64,000 bases of DNA from Primula veris (lineage: Eukaryota; Streptophyta; Magnoliopsida; Ericales; Primulaceae). The DNA lies in the NCBI GenBank assembly GCA_963682055.1, contig OY821742.1, forward strand, positions 29,669,060-29,733,059, read 5' to 3'. Below are positions 55,572-64,000 of the stretch, one piece after another. Positions within the stretch are counted from its first letter, which is position 1, and every line of letters begins with the position of its first letter. A program made the position numbers and the translations under genes. The notes under the pieces are model-generated. The model was not told the origin of the DNA. It did no database searches and saw nothing but the letters and a program-made list of their open reading frames with translations.

Positions 55572-58500
55572 ATGGTGACCAATGTAGAAGAAACCCACCC
55601 CGAGATAGTAGAAACCAATAACCAACACGTGCAGATTAGCCAACAAGACCTCGACGATCTACTCGCCATCCGCGATAGATACGAAGCTATCCAGTCCGGA
55701 AACCAACCAACAACCTCCAATGTCCACCAAGAACAACCGATCGAACAACCACAACAGCTTGAAGGGATCGTCGAAGAATACCAAACGTCATCGGAAGACG
55801 AACAAGCCTTGCCCGTACTAAGGCGCGCAAGAAGACGCACACCCGGATCCCAGGCAGGACCGAGCTCAAGAGTCCCTTTGCCAACAGCCTCGGTCAACTC
55901 TGGTGCTCGTTTACAAACAAACGAAGCTCACCGGCTTGGCATGCCCGAGGATCATGCACTCGAACAGTTGTCCCGACTACCAACTCACCCACCAAGGATA
56001 ATTACACCACCCACGGTGGAAGTACAACATATTGTTCCGTTAGCCGATGAAGGGAACAACGCCCAACTGCAAGTTCAGCTGGCAGCGTGTATGACGGCCA
56101 TGGCAGCAGCCGGCATCATATTGCCGAATAGCCAACCTGCCAATGCAGACAAAGACCCACATCGGGAAGCGGAAGATTCCGCCCATAGGGCCGCCTTGGA
56201 AGCGGCGGGCCGACGACCAGATACAGGAGTGCCCCATCAAGGGGGCAACGTCCCGATAACGATCCCTCCAACCTTCGTCCACCCAAACGCTCATACGGAA
56301 CATATCCTCGACAGAAACCCGAAGGACGGTACGTATCCCGAACACATGATTGGGGGAGGATACGGCCCACCACCACAGCAGGGGGGATACACCCCCCCCC
56401 CCTCTACCAAGCCACGGATGAAGCGTTCCAACAGGCTTAGAACGTATGCCAAGAAACCCCATGTGCTGAACAGATCACGCAGTACCGCAACCCTGTGGGG
56501 TTCGTCATCCCCGAGTTCAGGCTCTATGATTGGAGGAGTTGTCCCATAGACCATCTGAGGCACTACAAGACGAAGATGGAGCTGTGGAGTGATGACCATG
56601 CACTGATGTGCAAGTTTTTAAAAAACAGTTTGGGCCAAGAGGCTTCGTCATGGTACCATAACTTACCACGGGGCTCTATAAGAGACTGGGCGGAGCTGCT
56701 AAGAGCGTACTCCACCCGATACGCTGCTCATCGGAAGAAGAAGGTTAGCATTGAAACCCTTCTAAAAATGACGATGATGCCAAATGAAAGGCTCAACGAC
56801 TACTGCATACGTTTCATCGACGTAGCAAACCAGATTCCACAGTACGCCAATAATATAGCCATCCAGAACTTTATCAATTCCATCCCTAATGGCTATTGGG
56901 CGAGAAGGAAGTTCATAGGCAAAAACTTTCCGACCACTGATTCCCTGCTAGCCTATTGTACCCACCTCACCGATAAAAACGACGAACTGCGTATCCTCAA
57001 CCGAACTCTACCAAGAAGAGAATCGGTCCGAGAGGCACATGTGGGTCGCAAAAGAGTTAGAAATAACCAGGGAGAAACATTCCAACCGACCAGAAAGGAC
57101 AAAGGTCCCGAGGTCCATTGCAGGGTAGAGCGACCACGAGAACCTGAGCCCAAACCGCTCCAGATCGCATACCCAACCCCGGTCAACGAACATAAACCAC
57201 TCCAGCTCACCTACCCTATACCAGCCAAGCAGTCACAACAAGGCCGATTCCAGGGAAGGGAAAAGCATGTGAGCTTCGAACCGGTCGAATTGAGATACTC
57301 TTTCAACCTGTCTGCTGAAGATATCCTTAAGAATATCCGCAGAGAAAGCTGGTATTTACGACCAGAGTCGCTTGCTACCCCCCCTGAGCATAGAGACCCC
57401 AAGCTTTTCTGCGCCTATCACGAGGACTACGGACACCTCACCGAGCACTTCCATAACCTGCGGTGGAAAATAAACCTGTGGGGCGATGCGGGATACCTGG
57501 CCAAGTTCATCAAAGGCACCGGAAATAAAGGCAAACAACTGGCCATTGAGGGAGCCGACAACCGGCAAGGCAAAACAATCAACGTCGTTCATATGTCTAG
57601 ACCCAAGGGCACGGGTGGGGAACGATCGTGACAACGACAACTGGCGCACTTTGGCCAGGTAGCCAAGGCGTCACAGGCGTCGACCTCCAAACGGCAATGC
57701 ACACCACGATGACATCCGCCCATCTCCTTCTCGGATCTGGACGAAGAAGGGGTGATTTACCCCCACGGGGACGCCATCAACCTCCGTGTTCAAATCGGCC
57801 TTGACACGGTCAGCAGGGTGCTTGTCGACCAAGGAGCCTCTTGTGATATCATGTACAGAGAGCTTTTCGACAAGATGGAACTCAAGATGCAAGATCTACA
57901 ACCTACCGATGTCACACTGATCGGGTTCATCTCCGAGACGACTAAAATGTTGGGAAAGATCATCCTCAGTGTCACAACTGGAACCGTGTCAGTTCCCGTG
58001 GAGTTCTTAGTGGTCAATGACAACTCTGGCCACAACGCAATCTTGGGACGACCCTGGCTGCACGCCATGAAGGCCATACCCTCGACCTACCACCAAAGAG
58101 TCAAATACCCAAATGATAGGGGAGAGATCGAGACAGCCAGAGGATGTCAGGAAGATTCACGACGCTGTGAGGACATTACCGCGGCTCTTCAAAAATAGCT
58201 GAGCGTTGTCGAACAACCCACCAGCACAAAGAAGCTGATCAACCAAATAGCCAAAACTGAGAGGGTTGTTGAAGAACAAGTAGGAGAAACACTTAGGAAG
58301 GTGTATATCCTGGATACTGACGAGGAGCACTACTTCCTCCTTGGTGACAACCTACCAAAAAAGGAATCCGAAGAGTTAGAAGTATTCCTCTTCAACAACA
58401 TTGATAAATTCGCCTGGAGTCCAAAAGATATGCCAGGCCTAGACCCTAAAACGGCATGTCACCATCTAAGTGTTAACGCCGAGTACAAGCCGATAGCTCA

Positions 58501-61500
58501 GAGGAGTAGAAAAGTGTCAGTATAGCACAGATCCGCTATAATTGCTGAAGTCCAAAAGCTGTTGGAGGCCGGAGCCATAAGGGAGGTCTTCTATCCAAAA
58601 TGGTTATCCAATCCCGTCGTCATCCCTAAGAAGAACGGAAAGGAGAGGGTCTGTATAGACTTCACCAATCTCAACAAAGCCTGCCCGAGGGACCACTTTC
58701 CCCTTCCAAGGATTGATCAATTGGTGGACGCGACTGCGGGAGCAGAACGGATGACCTTCCTTGACGCATATTCAGGGTACCACCAAATTCCCCTCGCCTA
58801 CGAAGATCAAGAAAAGACGTCGTTTATATCGCCTTTAGGAAACTATTGCTATACGGTAATGCCGTTCGGCCTACGCAACGCGGGAGCAACATATCAAAGG
58901 ATGATAACGAAGGTATGCCGAGAGCACATAGGGAAGACCATGGAGGTATATATAGACGACATGGTCATCAAAAGCGAAAAGGCCACATCCCACATTCAAG
59001 ATATCAGAGACGTCTTCCGAACTTTGGGCGAGCACAAACTCAAACTGTAACGTCTCGGAAATTTTGTAGTTTATTATTACTTTTAGTAATAAGATAGTGA
59101 TATTTAGTTTTGTGGGTGATTACGTATTTGTGTGAAATATACATGTGATATGAAATTGGGTGTATATAATAGTTGTGGGGTGATTGGTATCGTGTAATAA
59201 ATAGTGGACTAATTAGTAAATTACTAAAACCTAAATATCTAAATAATACATATACATATATACATATACATATTACATATATACATAGATACATATATAC
59301 ATATAGACATATATACAAAGATAATAGAAGAGAGAGAGACCAGCGGAGTTGACATAGAGAGAGAGACGAACGCCGGAGAAGGTTTAGGTCGTCGGAAAGG
59401 GGCTGGTCAGGTCTGATCGACGAGTTTGGGCAGCGGTGCGTGGGTTTTTCTTGGCTTTCGGGCATCCGGGGTTTGATTCCGTTTCGGGTGCGTTCGGACT
59501 CCGTTTTTCACGATTAAATACATTATTTTGATCTACTCTTCGAGTCCTATCTATCCGTGTAAGCCGTTTCATCTGATTTTGACTTTTATAAAAACCCATT
59601 TTTAGGGTTTCATTAATAATCCGAATTTACATCAATTTTATTGATCCGTAGCTCGTTCTAATTACGTTTAGGGACTACTTGAGGGCGATTAGTGGGCTGT
59701 CCATATCTAGCTTTGATTGTTCGGTGGGTTTTCGGTTGGAGGTTGGATATTTTTACAAACGAGCTCTCGTTTGTATAGGTAAGGGGGAAGAATATGGTTT
59801 CGCTTTAAAGACGGTTTTGTGTGTTGTTTGTTGTATGCTAGGCTATGTAAATGGTTAGTTGGTTGGTTAGTGTGTATTGCATCATGTTATTGTATTGTGT
59901 ATGTGTAACATGCTTCCATGGTTTTATTTATGCTAATCATATTTTTATGGTGATTATATTGTGTATGGCGATATTACTATTTTTATTATAAAATGAATTG
60001 TGGAGAATAAAATGAATTGTGGAGAATAAAATAATTTAAATATGTTATTTAATTAAATCTTTTAAAATAGTGAAAGTGGTGAAAGTGTGTTAGTGGTGAT
60101 ATCGTGTATACTCTTGTGGTAATACCGTGTATATTTTTCTGGTGATATGTTTATCTAATTACATCGAATATTATAAAGTGTGTTTTATGTTTTATTGTGG
60201 AGTTTATTTTTTTCGTGTTTGGGTATTCGGAGTCTTTTATATTTATTTTAGGGATTGCAGTACCAAGTGTTAAGGCGGAGCTGTGTCAGCTTACGGTGAG
60301 ATCCCGGAAACTTGCGCAAAGATTAGGTATATCGGTACCATAGGGTTAGTCCCCCTAAAGCCGGCCCCATATCTTTTGGTCACATGTTAGTGTCAGAATA
60401 TGGGTGAGGGAACCATTGCACTTTGGGTCCTAGAGCAGAGTGGCTCTAAAAGTGGGTACATGTGAGGCAATCCCGACTTTGTGTTTTGTTGAGTTTTGTT
60501 TTATTTTGTTTTGTTTTATTTTATTTTGTTTTATTATTAATTCAGTTGATCTTATTATATGTTCATTTACTTGTGTTGCGAGTTATATTTGTTGATGTGT
60601 TTTTCGTGCAATTACTTTATCATTATTTGCCAGATATCATATTTGCCACGTTAGGATTGTGTGTGCGTGCTTAGTAGCACGCGCCGTTTTTAATGCGAGA
60701 TTGTTTTCTTACCTCCTTTCTTTGTTTTCTGTACATTTTGTTTACGATCGATGTACAGGTGCTGACGTAGATGGTGGCGAAGTTTAGAGTGCTTGCATGA
60801 AGCTCATTATCATATTACACATGATCGCCCGCACGCTAGACTTGTTTTTGTTCATTTTGGCATTATATCATTTTGAGCCTTGTTGGCCTAGTAAGCGTAT
60901 TAATTTTCTTTTGGTTGGAGTAACTTATCTCGTGCCCTTGTATATTTTAGATTACGCTATTTTATAGAATGTCAGCTGGGTTGGATTTGATTTATCCTTG
61001 TTGGATTAGTGATAATCGCTTGCGATTTTGTTATATGTTTTGTTGTCAAACAGGTCTAATTTATTGGAAACAAATAGATATGCGAAGCTCATGCCTAAAT
61101 TTTCTAAAACGTGTTGTTTTGTTTGTGTTGTCACATTTCAACACCGTTGGCTACCCTTAGGCCAATTTGGTGAATCAAATGTGAATATCGGCATGGCCTG
61201 AAGTATTTATTTGGTTCTATTGATTAGCATATTATCGAATGTCATTTTGCATGTTTCGTTATTTAAACTTTTTCCTTTTTATTTTAATTTATATTCACGA
61301 CTCGGGTTTACCCAAATCCGGGGCGTGACAGAAACTCAATGCGAGCAAGTGTGCATTCGGCATCAGCAAAGGAAAGTTCCTGGGGCACATGGTCAGCCGA
61401 CGAGGAATAGAGGCTAATCCCGATCAGATCACAGCTCTTCGGAATCTAGCAGCGCCCAAAAATAAGAAACAGGTACAAGAGCTCACGGGAATGATGGCCG

Positions 61501-63806
61501 CATTGAACAGGTTCATCAGCCGATCCGCAGACAAGGGACGGCCATTTTTTGAATCACTCAAGAAGGATAGAAAATTCGTGTGGGACCCGGAATGTGAAAC
61601 TTCTTTCAACAACCTCAAAGAGTACTTAAGGACGCTGCCACTGTTAGTCAGGCCGAACAAAGGAGATATTCTGGCTTGCTACCTAGCAGTTTCTGCTACA
61701 GCTGTGAGCGCGGTTATCCTAAGAGAAGAAGGCCGCGAACAATTCCCTATCTACTTCGTCAGCAAAACTCTGGTCGAAGCCGAAACACGTTACTTACCCT
61801 TGGAAAAGCTGTGCTTGGCATTGGTCGTCGCGACCAGAAAGTTGCCGCACTATTTCATAGCTCATCAGGTTCAAGTATACACGAAATTCCATATTAAAGA
61901 ATCGCTTCGACGGACCGACATTAGTGGCAGAGTGGCCACATAGGGGGTCGAGTTATCCCAATTTCATATCGAGTTCGCACCCCGACATGCTATAAAGGGA
62001 CAAGTCTTGGCCGATTTCGTCGCGGAATTCACCAAAGGGTATGACGAGCCCATGGCTATATCGCCCCAATCACACTGGCAGATACATGTCGATGGATCAG
62101 CCACCAAGGACGGATCGGGAGCGGGGATCGTCCTCAAATCTAGAGAGGGAGCGATCATAGAGAAGAGCATTAAGCTAGGTTTCCGAGCTACCAACAATGA
62201 GGCAGAGTACGAAGCCATGATAAACGGCATGCTCATTGCCCGGTCCCTCGGATGCTCCCACCTAACTGCAAGTTCCGACTCAATGCTGATCGTAAACCAA
62301 TCCAACGGCGAATACCAAGCCAAAGATGACAGAATGATCCTCTACCAAGAGAAGGTTGAAAGCTTGATGGCCACCTTCGAACAGTGCGAGTTGATAAGAA
62401 TCAATCGCACCGAAAATGCACATGCCGATGCCCTGGCCACCCTAGCCTCGACATTGACATTAACCGACACTCGGTCGATTACAGTGGAATTACTACTGAC
62501 CCCAAGCATAACCAAAAGAATAGACCGAATAGCTTCAGTACAATACGAACTAGGCTGGATGGACGACATGATTCATTATCTGCGCAACGGAATCCTCCCA
62601 GCAGATAAGATAAAGGCTTTGAAAATTACGAGAAAGGCTCCTCGTTTCTGGCGGTCTAACGACGACAAACTGTACAAATCCAGCTACCGAGGACCCCATC
62701 TTCTGTGTGTCCGGCCCGAAATGCAGCTACCGGTCTTGGAGGAAATCCACGAAGGATCCTGCGGAGCACACATCAAAGGGAGGTCCCTTGCCAACAAAGC
62801 AATCACACAAGGATATTGGTGGCCATATATCAAAGGAGACGCCGATGTATACGTCCAACGTTGCGACAAGTGCCAACGATTCGCCAAGATACCTCGGCTC
62901 CCATCATCTATGATGACCCCGGTATCGGCACCATGGCCATTCGCACAATGGGCGATTGATATAGTCGGAAAGCTTCCTAAAGCACCCGACAGCGTCGAAT
63001 ATCTGATCGTGGCGACGGACTACTTCACCAAATGGGTTGAGGCTAAACCTCTCCACGAAATTAAAGCCAGTAATGTCAAACAGTTCATCTGGGAGCACAT
63101 CATCACAAGGTTCGGTATACCGTACGCCATCGTCGCAGACAATGGTACCCAGTTCAAAGAAGCCAATTTGCAGCTTTGGTACGAAGAACTCGGTATCCGA
63201 AAGTTCTATTCGATGCCAACATACCCACAGGGAAACAGACAAGCAGAGGTATCAAACCGAACCGTCCTAGATGGCATCAAGACAACCCTCGAACAAGCAA
63301 AGGGGAGATGGCCCAAGCGGCTACTCAACGTCTTATGGTCGTGCCGAACTACACCGAAGACGGGCACCAAAGAAACCCCGCTCAGCTTAGCATACGGCGT
63401 CGAGGCCGTCATACCAACAGAAATCGGGCTACCCACACTACGCACAACTTTAGCCGAGCAAGGAAACAATGAACAAAGAATGAGAGAGGAACTCGACATG
63501 CTAGACGAGAAACGAGAGATAGCAGCTCTTACACTAGCGAAGTATCAACAAGGCGTTAAGCAAACGTATGACAAGAGGGTGAAAGGGACCAAAGAGTTTA
63601 TGGTCGGAGAATGGGTGCTGTGACGAGTAACGGTCTATACCCGCAATGAAATACATGGCAAATTAAGCCCCACCTGGGAGGGACCATACGAGATCGTCAA
63701 GAGAACAAGCTCGGTTACCTATAAAATCAAAAGCGTTCTGTTCGAAAATAGCAGAGGGGAGAAGAATTCCTGGAATGTGGCTAACCTAAAAAAGTACTAC
63801 ATATAG
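55572..63806 (+). pseudogene. gag-pol of element 2, multiply broken
   Basis: Colinear with the intact 1972-codon frame of element 1. A C run near 56391-56402 is altered and shifts the frame. In the aligned frame there are stops at 56438 (TAG for TGG), 57629 and 57710 (both TGA for CGA), 58196 (TAG for CAA), 58523 (TAG for CAG), 61941 (TAG for TGG) and 63621 (TGA for CGA). The frame is interrupted after RT by the insertion 59046-61330 and resumes at the same codon region. Protease (VDQGASCDIMY), RT (YIDDMVIKS), second RNase H (HVDGSATKDGSGAG) and integrase motifs are still readable. In the integrase, the GNGQAEVSN motif reads GNRQAEVSN. Confidence 0.95.
59046..61330 (+). mobile_element. Solo-LTR-like insertion inside element 2 (2.29 kb)
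   Basis: Starts TGTAACGTCTCGG and ends CCGGGGCGTGACA. The flanking 5 bp are CAAAC and GAAAC, a duplication with one change, placed exactly where element 1 reads straight through. No gag or pol inside; small ORFs are chance. Contains a tacatata-type microsatellite (59245-59320) and a conserved-looking GC-richer block (60260-60470). Termini match the insertion at 18319-20048 in type, not in internal sequence as far as I can see. Confidence 0.8.
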
Positions 63807-63904
63807 GCCACCTTATCAGTGCAAATACAGGTGCCACCTTACCCTTCCTGCTTAATGACATTGTCTTTTGAAGAAATAAAACATTTTATCATGCTGTCTA
63901 ACGA

Positions 63905-64000
63905 GTGCAGCTGAAATTCCCAAACGGCATGCCTAAGGGTAGGCCTAGGAATACTATGAAATTCCCAAACGGCCCTTGTGCCTAGGAATACTATGAAATT
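63905..64000 (+). repeat. Start of the 3' tandem repeat of element 2
   Basis: aatactatgaaattcccaaacggc units follow gag-pol, related to the 86-bp repeat of element 1 but with a different inner part. Cut by the window end. Confidence 0.75.

Larger units (their letters stand above)
54967..64000 (+). mobile_element. Older Tat-lineage copy (element 2), cut by the window edge
   Basis: Same family as element 1: matching LTR termini (TGATAGAACA...TATCA), the same primer site, colinear gag-pol and the start of the same tandem repeat at the right edge. The preceding 5 bp are gagtg; the 3' LTR lies outside the window. gag-pol is heavily broken and split by a 2.3-kb insertion, so this copy is dead. Confidence 0.95.

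Overview
The window is nuclear DNA of a flowering plant, most likely a eudicot. It is AT-rich, built from nested transposable elements, and has one recognisable host gene with GT-AG introns. I cannot name the species. Almost all coding capacity belongs to mobile elements; no tRNA, rRNA, CRISPR array or bacterial-type operon was seen.

Layout. (1) 1-9924: a nearly complete minus-strand Copia element of the Sirevirus type, cut off by the left window edge. It has gag, a lightly broken pol and an extra ORF next to the 3' LTR. It sits in an AT-rich minisatellite (9925-10420). (2) 10.5-26.9 kb: gene-poor DNA with MITEs, two diverged copies of one segment (about 10.5-12.4 plus 17.26-17.35 kb, and 22.8-24.1 kb), a 4.9-kb PIF/Harbinger element (12405-17259) with decayed Myb-like and DDE transposase genes, one CACTA-like end, and a solo-LTR-like insertion (18319-20048, duplication GACAC) nested in a long-TIR element. 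(3) 26975-44322: a complete 17.3-kb Ty3/gypsy Tat-lineage retrotransposon (element 1). Its 569-bp LTRs are identical, the 5-bp duplication ATATA is perfect, and gag-pol is one intact 1972-codon frame. (4) 44.3-54.2 kb: host DNA holding a minus-strand CAR-type C2-domain gene in three exons (53560-47963), with repeat-rich introns. (5) 54.2-64.0 kb: a minisatellite, then an older copy of the same Tat family (element 2). It carries seven nonsense codons, a frameshift and a 2.3-kb solo-LTR-like insertion, and it runs off the right edge.

The most interesting part is the 10 kb of element 1 between gag-pol and the 3' LTR. After an 86-bp tandem repeat, the minus strand carries a series of antisense genes. 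One is a spliced gene whose three junctions all fall between codons; it encodes a domain resembling the 'putative gypsy type transposon' family followed by coiled coils. Beside it are five compact intronless coiled-coil ORFs. Each has a TATA-like box 50-100 bp before its ATG, most have a poly(A)-type signal 55-85 bp after the stop, and two pairs look like duplicates. Extra antisense ORFs are known in Tat elements (Grande, Retand), but the number and regular layout here deserve attention.

All positions and motifs were read by eye. Domain names rest on recognised motifs, and no search or alignment was run.
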